Shown piece after piece: positions 7,097-14,100 of a DNA stretch of 14,485 nt. Where the stretch lies: NCBI GenBank assembly GCA_965365465.1, contig CBDUBU010000082.1, forward strand, positions 1-14,485. Direction: 5' to 3'. This stretch comes from CBDUBU01 sp965365465. Its GTDB lineage: Bacteria > Bacteroidota > Rhodothermia > Rhodothermales > DASSAV01. The number at the start of each line of letters is the position of its first letter. Positions within the stretch are counted from its first letter, which is position 1. Under the pieces are notes generated by a model. The model was not told where the DNA came from. It searched no databases and was given only the letters and a program-made list of their open reading frames with translations. Made by a program: the position numbers and the translations under genes.

Positions 7097-7894
7097 ATGG
7101 ATAACTTCAGCCGGGTGGTTATGGCAAGACAGCCATGTTGTTTCAGGTGCGGGATTTTGTTTTGCATCAGCCTGGCATTTGCGTGCGGTGCGGCGGCGCA
7201 GGACGTTCTCCCGGGAAAACACCTTCTGGGATCAGGCATCGGGATTGGCTGGGAAGCGAATCGCGACGAACTGGCCTCTCCATTGCGTTATCAGGGCGCC
7301 GTCGCGCAGGTCTGGTTGGACTACCGGTATCGCGGCAGCCGGAACCACTACAGGCTCGCGGCGATGGGCGGAGGCAGCCGGTTCTCATCCTCGATCACCA
7401 GCGGATCGCTTCACAGGCAGCAGGGAGGCTTTCTACAGGTTCAGGGCGGGTATGGGCGGAAAATTGCGGGATCGTCGGAGGCAAAAAGCCGGTTGTTTGC
7501 CGGGTTTCTGTCCGACAATTTCTACCACTATCGGGAGCACCAGCTGATGCCGTCGGCGACGGAGTATGTGGGGATTTTTTACACCTCCCTGAACGCGGCG
7601 CTGCTTGGCTCCCGGCGCATGGGAAAGAAAGGCGAAGCAACGCTGCGCCTCTCGCTGCCGGCGCTGGCCTACGTCGTGCGTCCGCCCTACAGCCTGAGAG
7701 GGTACTGGCAAGGGCGTTTTTCCACGATTGATTCTTTTTTTGCACTGGATGCGACGCTGGCTTATGAGCGGGAGCTTTCTTCCCGCCTCGCGCTGCGCAC
7801 CGCGCTCGCGTTTTCTCACTACAGGGCGCAAGAGCCTTTTCCCGCCCGCGCCGTACAATATCTGTTTACGATGGGCCTGTTGCTCAAACGGTAG
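7097..7894 (+). CDS. Predicted outer-membrane beta-barrel protein, unrecognised
   Basis: A 265-residue exported protein of unknown function. The N-terminus has a hydrophobic run (CGILFCISLAFACGAAAQ) ending in a likely signal peptidase I site at AAA-QD. A second in-frame ATG at 7121 (MARQPCCF) gives a tidier signal peptide, but ATG 7097 has the better SD (AAAAGG). The mature part alternates polar and aromatic or hydrophobic residues in short strands, such as AQVWLDYRYRG, NHYRLAAMGGGSRF, GGFLQVQGGYGRK and FALDATLAYEREL, and ends in a strand-like AVQYLFTMGLLLKR. This is typical of an outer-membrane barrel of about ten to twelve strands. No lipobox or enzyme motif is seen. It sits seven bases before the S41 peptidase gene and is probably transcribed with it. 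A direct functional link is not shown. Confidence 0.65.
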   Translation: MDNFSRVVMARQPCCFRCGILFCISLAFACGAAAQDVLPGKHLLGSGIGIGWEANRDELASPLRYQGAVAQVWLDYRYRGSRNHYRLAAMGGGSRFSSSITSGSLHRQQGGFLQVQGGYGRKIAGSSEAKSRLFAGFLSDNFYHYREHQLMPSATEYVGIFYTSLNAALLGSRRMGKKGEATLRLSLPALAYVVRPPYSLRGYWQGRFSTIDSFFALDATLAYERELSSRLALRTALAFSHYRAQEPFPARAVQYLFTMGLLLKR

Positions 7895-7901
7895 AACTCC
7901 T

Positions 7902-8918
7902 ATGCTGCGTGCCTTGCTGAGCGTGAGCGTTCTTTTGTTGTTGCCGGCTTGCGCCGACCACTGGGTCGGCCCGGAGGTCGGCAACACGCCTGTCGAAAAC
8001 TTCGACCTGTTCTGGCAGGACATGGACCGGCATTATTCGCATTTCGCCGTCAAGGACATAGACTGGAACCAGCTTTACGAGGAATACCGTCCGCAAGTGA
8101 ACGAGGCAACAGGGAGCGCAGAACTCTTTGATGTTTTATGCGCGATGAGCGAAGCCCTGAAGGACGGGCACGTGAACATCATAACCTCCACAGGCCAGTG
8201 CGGCTACTCCGGGTGGCGTGACAACTACCCGCACAATTTCTTTTTCAATCAGGTAAAAATCGTCTACCTCAACAACACCTATACGGTGACGGGTAAGGAG
8301 AATATCACCTACGGACGGCTGAGCGGCGGGGTCGGGTACGTACATATTGCCGGGTTCAGCGGCTCCGGGTGGGCGGATGACATTGACGTTGCGCTGCGTG
8401 AACTCGGCCCGTTTGACGCGCTCGTTGTGGATGTGCGCGATAACGGCGGCGGCTCTACCTCCAATGCGGAAAGCATCGCAGGCCGTTTTGCCGACCAGGA
8501 ACGACTGTTTTCTTATTATCAGTACCGCAACGGCCCCGGCCACTCGGATTTCACGGAGTTGAAGCCCAAATACGTCAAGCCGGAGGGAGAGGAGCGTTTC
8601 ACCGGTCCCATCGCGCTGCTGACGAACCGGGGCTGCTTCAGCGCGTGCGAGAATTTTACGCTGGCAATGGATGGTTTGCCCAATGTAACCATTGTTGGAG
8701 ACACTACGGGGGGAGGGTTCGGCAACCCTCTGTTTCGTGAACTCCCGAATGGCTGGACCTATCGTTTTCCCGTCTGGATTCAATCTACGCATGACGGGCG
8801 AGTGCTCGAAGGGATCGGGATCGCCCCGGATGTGCCGGAGACCATCACCTCCACCGATATCCGGTTTGCCAAAGACGCCATTCTGGAAAAGGCGCTGGAA
8901 GTGCTCGGCAGGCAGTAG
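7902..8918 (+). CDS. S41-family serine peptidase, lipoprotein (Tricorn-core type)
   Basis: A 338-residue exported peptidase of the S41 (C-terminal processing/Tricorn core) family. The signal MLRALLSVSVLLLLPAC ends in a lipobox-like LPAC, so Cys17 is probably lipidated. An N-terminal helical region (FDLFWQDMDRHYSHF, ALKDGHVNI) precedes the protease domain, which shows YVHIAGFSG, DALVVDVRDNGGG and LLTNRGCFSACENFTLAM. The catalytic serine is most likely S247 in FSACE, with E250 beside it, then GDTTGGGFGNP and, near the end, GIGIAPDVPE. No PDZ domain is apparent between the helical and protease parts, which fits Tricorn-core-like rather than CtpA-like members. The open frame begins at 7728 inside the previous gene, but ATG 7902 gives the proper signal peptide. 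It follows the barrel gene by seven bases. Its substrate is unknown. Confidence 0.85.
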   Translation: MLRALLSVSVLLLLPACADHWVGPEVGNTPVENFDLFWQDMDRHYSHFAVKDIDWNQLYEEYRPQVNEATGSAELFDVLCAMSEALKDGHVNIITSTGQCGYSGWRDNYPHNFFFNQVKIVYLNNTYTVTGKENITYGRLSGGVGYVHIAGFSGSGWADDIDVALRELGPFDALVVDVRDNGGGSTSNAESIAGRFADQERLFSYYQYRNGPGHSDFTELKPKYVKPEGEERFTGPIALLTNRGCFSACENFTLAMDGLPNVTIVGDTTGGGFGNPLFRELPNGWTYRFPVWIQSTHDGRVLEGIGIAPDVPETITSTDIRFAKDAILEKALEVLGRQ

Positions 8919-9057
8919 CACGGTTGCTCCGGGTTGTTGCAGTGCGTATTCTTCGTCACCGTACCCATGAGAAGGCCATCCTTTCGTAAGCACGAATGTT
9001 TCGTCAGGGAGGCGGTGCGTGCAAAAAAGCGATTCCAGGCTATCTTCTTGAGGCAAC

Positions 9058-10485
9058 ATGCAGGAACCACTCCCGGCAACCACCACACAGCCGCCGCTTA
9101 TCCGGAAGCCGCCCCGCGGTCTTTCCATTCTGTTGCTGGTCGGCCCCTCCTTTGTCTGGACCGCTGAGTACATCGGCTCCGGCGAAGTGATCCTGGCGAC
9201 GCGCACCGGCGCCATTCTTGGCACAGCGGTCATCTGGACGATTGTGTTCGGGATTTTCCTGAAGTACTGGATCGGGATGAGCGGCGCCCGGTACACCGTC
9301 TGCACCGGCGAGGGCATGATCGACATGTTTGATCGTATGCCGGGACCGAAAAACTGGCACTGGGCAGTCTGGATCGTGCTGGTTGCCCAACTGGGCACGG
9401 CGGCGATCTCGATAGGGTCCATTGCCTCGGCAGGCGGGGTTTTTGTCAGCAGCCTGACGGGCATCTCCCCGAAGCTCTCGGGCTGGATCATCACGATTTT
9501 CGCGGTAACGGTCGTATGGTCCGGCGCTTTCGAGCGGCTCAAGATCGTGATGAGTCTGCTCGTAGCCATCGTTGTGCTGGGGGTGCTTTTTGTAGCGTTT
9601 CATGTGTTTCCGTCGCTATCGGACTTTTTCGCCGGTTTCATCCCCACCGTGCCGGAGGTTCCGGCGTGGGCGCTCGGACAGGGTATTTCGGAGAATCCGT
9701 GGCGGGAGATTTTGCCGCTGCTGGGCTGGGGGGCCGGCGGCTTTGCCAGTCAGGTATGGTACACCTACTGGGTGCTCGGCGCGGGCTACGGGGCGGCTGA
9801 AGGCGCGAAATACGGACAGCCTGCCGACGAGGCCGCGTTGAAGAGTCTCACGAGGGAAGGGGCGCTGCGCATCAAAGGGTGGTGCCGCGTGGTGTATGCG
9901 GATGCTACGCTGGCAATGGTCATCGGAACGACCGTTACGGTGGGCTTTTTGCTGGCCGGGGCAGGCGTGCTCGGCGCCCGGCAACTGGCCCCGGAAGGCA
10001 CGCAGGTTGCGTTTACACTTTCCAACCTCTTTGCCACGCGCTGGGGTGAGACGGGGGGTATGCTTTTCATCCTGGGAGGCGCGGCTGCGCTGATCGCTAC
10101 CCAGGTCGGTCAGCTCGCGGGATGGCCGCGCCTGCTCGCCGATACGTTCCGGATCTGCCTGCCCGGTTTCAACCGCCGCTTTGCCTGGAAATCCCAGTTC
10201 CGGCTGTTCCTCCTCTTTTTTCTTTTTACCAACATGGTGATCGTGTTCACCCTGGGCGTGCAGCCTGTTCTTCTCGTCAAACTCGGCGCGGTGCTGGACG
10301 GCCTGTTGCTCACGCCGCTTCAGGCGCTCTGGGTCGGCATCGGCCTTTATGTCGTAATGCCGAAGCTGTTCAACAAAGAGGCCGGAGAGATTTTGCGCCC
10401 ACACTGGATTTTTGCCGCCGGTCTGCTGGTGGCGTTTCTGGTGTTCGGCTACTTCTGCATCTTCCAGATTCCCTACGTGCTCTGA
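9058..10485 (+). CDS. NRAMP-fold transporter lacking the canonical metal-binding motifs
   Basis: A 475-residue membrane protein with eleven or so helices of the NRAMP (LeuT-fold) family, recognised from GPSFVWTAEYIGSGEVILATRTGAI in helix 1 and the overall helix spacing. In metal-transporting NRAMPs helix 1 has D-P-G-N and helix 6 has a methionine in M-P-H; these bind the ion. Here the first site reads G40-S41-G42-E43, and the helix 6 region reads GWGAGGFASQVWYTYWV (from residue 223), with no M-P-H. The Asp, Asn and Met ligands are therefore missing, so Mn or Fe transport is doubtful. The stop overlaps the MDR dehydrogenase start by one base (TGATG), and an SDR follows, so it probably brings in the substrate of those enzymes or a needed ion. 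Substrate is inference. The upstream gap (8919-9057) shows no clear promoter; GAGGCAAC is a weak SD. Confidence 0.85.
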   Translation: MQEPLPATTTQPPLIRKPPRGLSILLLVGPSFVWTAEYIGSGEVILATRTGAILGTAVIWTIVFGIFLKYWIGMSGARYTVCTGEGMIDMFDRMPGPKNWHWAVWIVLVAQLGTAAISIGSIASAGGVFVSSLTGISPKLSGWIITIFAVTVVWSGAFERLKIVMSLLVAIVVLGVLFVAFHVFPSLSDFFAGFIPTVPEVPAWALGQGISENPWREILPLLGWGAGGFASQVWYTYWVLGAGYGAAEGAKYGQPADEAALKSLTREGALRIKGWCRVVYADATLAMVIGTTVTVGFLLAGAGVLGARQLAPEGTQVAFTLSNLFATRWGETGGMLFILGGAAALIATQVGQLAGWPRLLADTFRICLPGFNRRFAWKSQFRLFLLFFLFTNMVIVFTLGVQPVLLVKLGAVLDGLLLTPLQALWVGIGLYVVMPKLFNKEAGEILRPHWIFAAGLLVAFLVFGYFCIFQIPYVL

Positions 10486-11537
10486 TGAAAGCATTGCTTC
10501 ATACCGAACCTTTTCAGTTCACCTACACCGACGTTCCCGATCCCGAAGTGGGTCCGGAGGACGTGCTGATCCGGGTGCAGGCGTGCGGCATCTGCGGCTC
10601 GGACGTGCATGGCTACACAGGCCAGACCGGACGCCGGATGCCGCCGATCATCATGGGCCATGAGGCGGCGGGCGTGGTCGAGAAGGTGGGCAGCGAAGTC
10701 GCTGCGGTTCGACCCGGCGAGCGGGTGTGCTTTGATTCCACGGTCTACTGCAACGAATGTGAAGCGTGCCGGCAGGGGCGCTACAACCGGTGCCGGAAAC
10801 GGCAGGTGCTGGGCGTTTCGGTTCCGGGGATGAAGCGCCACGGCGCCATGGCCGAGTACGTGGTCCTGCCGGCCTGGACCGTCCTTAAAATGCCGGAGGC
10901 GCTTTCCTTCGTGGAGGCGGCCCTGCTCGAACCGGTTTCCATCGGCGTTCACGCGGTCAACCAGGGTGAAGTGGGGCCGGGGCATACCGTTGTCATCATC
11001 GGAGCAGGAACGATTGGCCTTTTCATCTTGCAGGCGGCCCGGCTCAAAGGGGCGGAAAAGATCATCGTCTCGGATGTCAACGCCTCCCGGCTTACCCTGG
11101 CTGCCGAACTCGGCGCGAGCGCGACGGTAAATCCGCAGCAGAAGGATCTGGCGCAGTTCGTCCTGGAGCAAACAGAGGGGCAGGGGGCGCATATCAGCTT
11201 CGAGGCGGTGGGCTTCCCGGCGACGCTGCGACAGGCCCTTGCCGTGACCCGCACGGGAGGCTGCGTGGTGCTGGTGGGGAACCTGACAAAGCACGTGGAG
11301 ATCGACGTGCAGGAAGTGATCTCGAAAGAGTTGACGCTGCGCGGCTCCTATGCAAGCAGCGGCGAGTACCGTGAATGCGTCGATCTGGTGGCCTCCGGCA
11401 AGGTCGCGGTGATGCCGCTCGTCAGCGAAGTGCTGCCGCTTTCGAGCGGCGGCAAAGCCTTCGACCGGCTGTATGCAGGCCGGGAGGATCTCATCAAAAT
11501 CGTTCTCAACCCGCAGCATCTGGCCGAACACGACTAG
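10485..11537 (+). CDS. Zinc-dependent MDR dehydrogenase (sorbitol/L-idonate/threonine dehydrogenase-like)
   Basis: A 350-residue medium-chain dehydrogenase that should oxidise a secondary alcohol of a polyol, sugar acid or amino acid with NAD. Catalytic zinc ligands are C37 (CGICGSD), H59 and E60 (MGHEAAGVV). The structural zinc is held by C89, C92, C95 and C103 (CNECEACRQGRYNRC). The Rossmann fold has GAGTIG at 173-178, and SDVNASR shortly after places an Asp at the end of the second strand, favouring NAD over NADP. Length is normal. The frame is open upstream inside the transporter, but ATG 10485 matches the family start (MKALLHTEPFQFTYTDVPDPEVGPEDVLIRV) and overlaps the transporter stop by one base, showing translational coupling. 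Together with the SDR behind it, it resembles the IdnD/IdnO pair that converts L-idonate to gluconate through 5-ketogluconate. The exact substrate cannot be read from sequence. Confidence 0.92.
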   Translation: MKALLHTEPFQFTYTDVPDPEVGPEDVLIRVQACGICGSDVHGYTGQTGRRMPPIIMGHEAAGVVEKVGSEVAAVRPGERVCFDSTVYCNECEACRQGRYNRCRKRQVLGVSVPGMKRHGAMAEYVVLPAWTVLKMPEALSFVEAALLEPVSIGVHAVNQGEVGPGHTVVIIGAGTIGLFILQAARLKGAEKIIVSDVNASRLTLAAELGASATVNPQQKDLAQFVLEQTEGQGAHISFEAVGFPATLRQALAVTRTGGCVVLVGNLTKHVEIDVQEVISKELTLRGSYASSGEYRECVDLVASGKVAVMPLVSEVLPLSSGGKAFDRLYAGREDLIKIVLNPQHLAEHD

Positions 11538-11542
11538 AACCC

Positions 11543-12331
11543 ATGCAAACCGAACCCTTCGACCTTACGGGAAAAACAGCCCTCATCACCGGCGCGAGCC
11601 GGGGCCTGGGCCAGTACTTCGGACGGGCGCTCGCCCGCGCCGGAGCCGATCTGGTCATCACGAGCCGCCATCTTTCCGCGCTGGATGCGTTCAGGCGGGA
11701 GATCGAGGCGCTTGGCCGAAAAGCCTTGCCCGTCGAACTCGACGTGCGCTCCCATGACCAGATCCAGGCCATGACGGCCGCTGCGCTCGATGCATACGGC
11801 AAGATCGACATCCTGGTAAACAACGCCGGGTTGAACATCCGTAAATCCAGTCTGGAAGTGACCTGGGACGACTGGGATACGGTGCTCGACACCAACCTCA
11901 AGGGTCAGTTTTTCTGCGCACAGGCCGTTGCGCGGGAGATGATAAAGCGCCGCTATGGCCGCATCATCAACATCGGCTCCTGCACCAGCATCTTCGGCAT
12001 GGAAGGCATCGTGCCCTACACGGCGAGCCGGGGAGGGGTTTTGCAGATGACGAAAGCGCTGGCTGCCGAGTGGGGGCGGCACGGCATCACCGTCAACGTG
12101 CTGGCGCCGGGCTGGTTCAAGACGGCGCAGAACGCGGTGCTCTACGAGAACCAGGAATGGCTCGGTTACATCACCGACCGCATCCCGCTCCACCGCCCCG
12201 GCCAGCCGCACGACCTGGACGGGAGCGTCGTGTTTCTGGCTTCCGACGCTTCGGAATACATCACCGGGCAGATCCTGCTGGTAGACGGGGGCTTTACGAC
12301 CGGCGCCACCCGCGCCGCCGTTCGCACGTAA
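11543..12331 (+). CDS. SDR-family oxidoreductase, gluconate 5-dehydrogenase-like
   Basis: A 262-residue classical short-chain dehydrogenase. It has the cofactor loop TGASRGLG (16-23), NNAG (93-96), N118 in DTNLKGQ, S146 and Y159, spaced by 13 as usual, then PGWFKT and a C-terminal GQILLVDGGF. The combination of PGWFKT with the later RPGQPHDL-G-VVFLAS-AS-YITG segment is close to gluconate 5-dehydrogenase (IdnO) and 2-deoxygluconate dehydrogenase (KduD) sequences. Unusually, the catalytic Y-x-x-x-K reads Y-T-A-S-R: residue 163 is arginine (CGG at 12029-12031). Lys normally lowers the tyrosine pKa and holds the nicotinamide ribose, so activity may be changed. The start ATG 11543 follows the MDR stop by five bases. 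The frame extends further upstream, but only in overlap with the MDR gene. It is the last gene of the transporter-MDR-SDR unit. Confidence 0.9.
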   Translation: MQTEPFDLTGKTALITGASRGLGQYFGRALARAGADLVITSRHLSALDAFRREIEALGRKALPVELDVRSHDQIQAMTAAALDAYGKIDILVNNAGLNIRKSSLEVTWDDWDTVLDTNLKGQFFCAQAVAREMIKRRYGRIINIGSCTSIFGMEGIVPYTASRGGVLQMTKALAAEWGRHGITVNVLAPGWFKTAQNAVLYENQEWLGYITDRIPLHRPGQPHDLDGSVVFLASDASEYITGQILLVDGGFTTGATRAAVRT

Positions 12332-12446
12332 CAGATTGCTTCTCGTTGCCTTTCTCCATATCCCGGAATTGGCGCATGGCGTCGCGCGGATCTGCGCCTG
12401 AAACGCAAGGCTATTTCAGTCTCATAGCGCTTGGTTCGGGCAGGCA

Positions 12447-12464
12447 GTTACCGTAACGTTACGG
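12447..12464. promoter_or_regulatory. Nested palindrome before the RiPP cluster, possible operator
   Basis: GTTACCGTAAC (12447-12457, one-base centre) and CCGTAACGTTACGG (12451-12464, perfect 14-base palindrome) overlap, giving GTTAC-C-GTAAC-GTTAC. It lies 38 bases before the RRE gene and 116 bases after the SDR stop, in the only sizeable gap before the cluster. Such half-site arrays are typical of dimeric repressor sites. No regulator gene is in view, so the role is inferred. The rest of the 12332-12501 gap shows no gene and no clear promoter boxes. Confidence 0.4.
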
Positions 12465-12501
12465 AAGCCTCACACGATCTTCATTTGCAACGCAAGCCGG
12501 A

Positions 12502-12819
12502 ATGAAAGACGAACGGGATACGCTTCCCTCTGCCCTTCCCTGCCAGGTCTCCGTCTCGGAGCATGTTCTGGTGCAACAACTCGGCGACGAGTCCGTGCTT
12601 TTCAATGTGGAAGACGGGTTTTACTACGGCCTGGATGACGTGGGCACACGCATCTGGGAAGCGCTTGTCGCATCTGACACCGTCGAGGAGGCGCGCACTG
12701 CCCTGTTGAACCGTTTTGATGTCCCGGCAGAGCAGTTGGATCGCGACTTGGGCAAGATCATTGGTTTGCTGTCCAGATACGGACTTTTACAGATCCAGAC
12801 GCAGGAGCACGCTGCCTGA
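12502..12819 (+). CDS. PqqD-like RiPP recognition element protein (lasso B1-type)
   Basis: A 105-residue stand-alone PqqD-family protein. Such RRE proteins are small winged-helix modules that bind the leader of a ribosomal peptide precursor and present it to the processing enzymes. The family pattern is clear: EHVLVQQLGDESVLFNVEDG, then FYYGLDDVGTRIWEAL, a helix TVEEARTALLNRF, and DVPAEQLDRDLGKIIGLLSRYGLL. In lasso-peptide clusters this is protein B1 (also called E), which recognises a Tyr and Pro in the leader; the next gene's peptide has those residues. It lies 94 bases before the precursor gene on the same strand. The start ATG 12502 has no strong SD and no in-frame start gives a better fit. 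A PqqD proper is unlikely since no pqq gene is near. Confidence 0.88.
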   Translation: MKDERDTLPSALPCQVSVSEHVLVQQLGDESVLFNVEDGFYYGLDDVGTRIWEALVASDTVEEARTALLNRFDVPAEQLDRDLGKIIGLLSRYGLLQIQTQEHAA

Positions 12820-12849
12820 CAGTCGTGCGCTGTTTACGGAAGCAGCATC

Positions 12850-12867
12850 ACGCGCACGTCTGCGCGT
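12850..12867 (+). promoter_or_regulatory. Hairpin between RRE gene and precursor gene
   Basis: ACGCGCA (12850-12856) and TGCGCGT (12861-12867) pair perfectly around the loop CGTC. It lies 30 bases after the RRE stop and 33 bases before the precursor's SD. No T-run follows. It could be an RNA processing or stabilising site that lets the precursor mRNA be more abundant than the upstream gene, or a weak terminator with a new promoter behind it. The stem is seen; the role is inference. Confidence 0.4.
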
Positions 12868-12899
12868 AGCGCTGCATCATATACACCCACTCACACAAC

Positions 12900-12907
12900 A
12901 AGGAGGA
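12900..12907 (+). promoter_or_regulatory. Strong Shine-Dalgarno of the precursor gene
   Basis: AAGGAGGA lies six bases before ATG 12914. It is the best match to the 16S tail in the window; the other genes have weak or no SD. It fixes the precursor start and fits the need for far more peptide than enzyme. Confidence 0.85.
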
Positions 12908-12913
12908 CACATC

Positions 12914-13084
12914 ATGCAAGAAGCAGCACAGCACGACGGAAAAGATTTTGCCGTCGAAAAGGAATCGTACCACAGCCCGAAGTTTCGCGTCTATGGCAGC
13001 GCGGCGGAACTCACTGCCGTAACTCCTTTCCCGATAGAGGGAGGCGGTTGCCCGAACGGCTGGGAAGATTGCACCGTTTCGTAA
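12914..13084 (+). CDS. RiPP precursor peptide, lasso type, ending in serine
   Basis: A 56-residue peptide, the likely substrate of the surrounding enzymes. The leader shows Y19-x-x-P22-x-F24-x-x-x-G28 and L33-T34 (YHSPKFRVYGSAAELT), the known lasso leader motif Y-x-x-P-x-L-x-x-x-G-x-x-x-x-L-T that B1 proteins bind. Lasso leaders keep Thr two residues before the cut. With T34 in that place the core would start at V36 and run to S56, and E42 would be the seventh residue, so a seven-membered V36-E42 macrolactam is possible, as in xanthomonins. The core then has GGGCPNGWEDCTVS (43-56), with C46 and C53 able to form a disulfide. An alternative ring is G43 or G44 to E51, but the tail would be very short. 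The last residue, S56, is where the neighbouring kinase may add phosphate. The start is set by the AAGGAGGA SD. The lasso class is well supported by motif and context; the core start is uncertain. Confidence 0.8.
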   Translation: MQEAAQHDGKDFAVEKESYHSPKFRVYGSAAELTAVTPFPIEGGGCPNGWEDCTVS

Positions 13085-13104
13085 GCGTGCAAGAGACTGG
13101 AAGT

Positions 13105-14100
13105 ATGCCTGTGTATCAGGTCTACGGTATGCGGATCCGAGCGGACCAGCCTGTCTCAGGGCTGGCCCCCGCTAGTGGTCCAGCGCCGGTAGACGTATCC
13201 ATTGTGTTTTCCCCTCCTCCCGCAGACGAGCTACAGGCTGCCGGGTCCTGGCAGGCGCTTCCCCGGCTTGCCGAGCAGGGAAACAGCATCGTCGAGGCGT
13301 GTATCACGCCGGGAGAAGGTTTCCGGCGACTCCGGTATGCCTATGGAGGTCGGTTTGCCGAATTCGTCATCGACCCGCCGGGACAACGCCTGTGGGTTAC
13401 GTCGAGTCCCGGCGCGACCCCGGAAGACCTGTCTCCCTTGCTGATCGGACAGGTGATGGGATGTGTGTTGCGTGCGCGAGGTGTAACCTGTTTGCACGCG
13501 AGCGTCGTCGAAGTGGGCGAGCAGGCCATTCTACTGCTGGGCCATCGCGGCTCCGGCAAAACAACCACCGCCGCCACGTTGCGGAAAAAAGGTTTTCGTG
13601 TGCTGGCTGACGACGTGGCGGCGCTGGAAGCGCAAGGCGGTACGTTTCGGGTGCATCCCGGCCCTGTCCGTATGCGCCTTCGCCCCGATGCCGTCCTGCA
13701 GTTTGCAGAAAACGAGGAGGATCTGGATCCTGTCTGGAAAGCCCAGGAGGGACCGGCTAAGCGTTACCTTGAACTAGAGGGAGATGCACTTTCGCCGCAG
13801 GTGCTTCCGGTAGGCGGCATTTATTTGCTGGAGGCGCGTGACCCGGCGCGGCGTGCAACCAGCATCGCGCCTGTGCCCGCTTCTGCCGCGCTGATGAAAT
13901 TGCTGGAGCACGTCTACGTCCGTTTTGTGCTGACCGGCCAGGGACAGGCGCAGGATTTCAGAACTCTCGGCGCCCTTGCCCGATCCGTACCGGTGCGCCG
14001 CGTGGACCGGCCGGAGGGCCTGGACGCGCTGCCTGAGATCTGCGATGCCATCGTTCAGGACGCCGCCCGGACCAACCACCTCCAGGCACAACCGGCATGA
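13105..14100 (+). CDS. HPr-kinase-like protein of RiPP cluster (PadeK-like peptide kinase)
   Basis: A 331-residue cytoplasmic protein with an HPr kinase/phosphorylase-type C-terminal fold. It shows LHAS (H131), the P-loop GHRGSGKTT (146-154) and, as Walker B-like acids, D169-D170 in VLADDVAAL. The N-terminal part (YQVYGMRIRADQPVSGL onward, about 1-120) has no HPr-type regulatory features and matches the pattern of kinase homologues found beside PqqD proteins in lasso clusters. In the paeninodin cluster the homologue PadeK phosphorylates the C-terminal serine of the precursor; here the precursor also ends in serine, so the same reaction is expected. That is inference from family and context. 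Other such proteins in RiPP clusters have no proven activity. The frame is open from 13048, but that start would overlap the precursor; ATG 13105 is 20 bases past the precursor stop and gives the family N-terminus. Confidence 0.85.
   Translation: MPVYQVYGMRIRADQPVSGLAPASGPAPVDVSIVFSPPPADELQAAGSWQALPRLAEQGNSIVEACITPGEGFRRLRYAYGGRFAEFVIDPPGQRLWVTSSPGATPEDLSPLLIGQVMGCVLRARGVTCLHASVVEVGEQAILLLGHRGSGKTTTAATLRKKGFRVLADDVAALEAQGGTFRVHPGPVRMRLRPDAVLQFAENEEDLDPVWKAQEGPAKRYLELEGDALSPQVLPVGGIYLLEARDPARRATSIAPVPASAALMKLLEHVYVRFVLTGQGQAQDFRTLGALARSVPVRRVDRPEGLDALPEICDAIVQDAARTNHLQAQPA

Noticed and set aside
8136..9569. 477-residue minus-strand frame spanning the S41 and NRAMP-like genes
   Set aside because: It runs across two supported plus-strand genes and has no family features.
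9616..10494. Minus-strand frame opposite the NRAMP-like gene
   Set aside because: Shadow of a hydrophobic gene (rich in Arg, Gln, His), no start signal and no recognisable domain.
12502..13084. Possible pyrroloquinoline quinone (PQQ) locus because of the PqqD-like protein
   Set aside because: The small peptide lacks the PqqA Glu-x-x-x-Tyr core and no PqqE-type radical SAM gene is present; the leader motif and kinase point to a lasso peptide.
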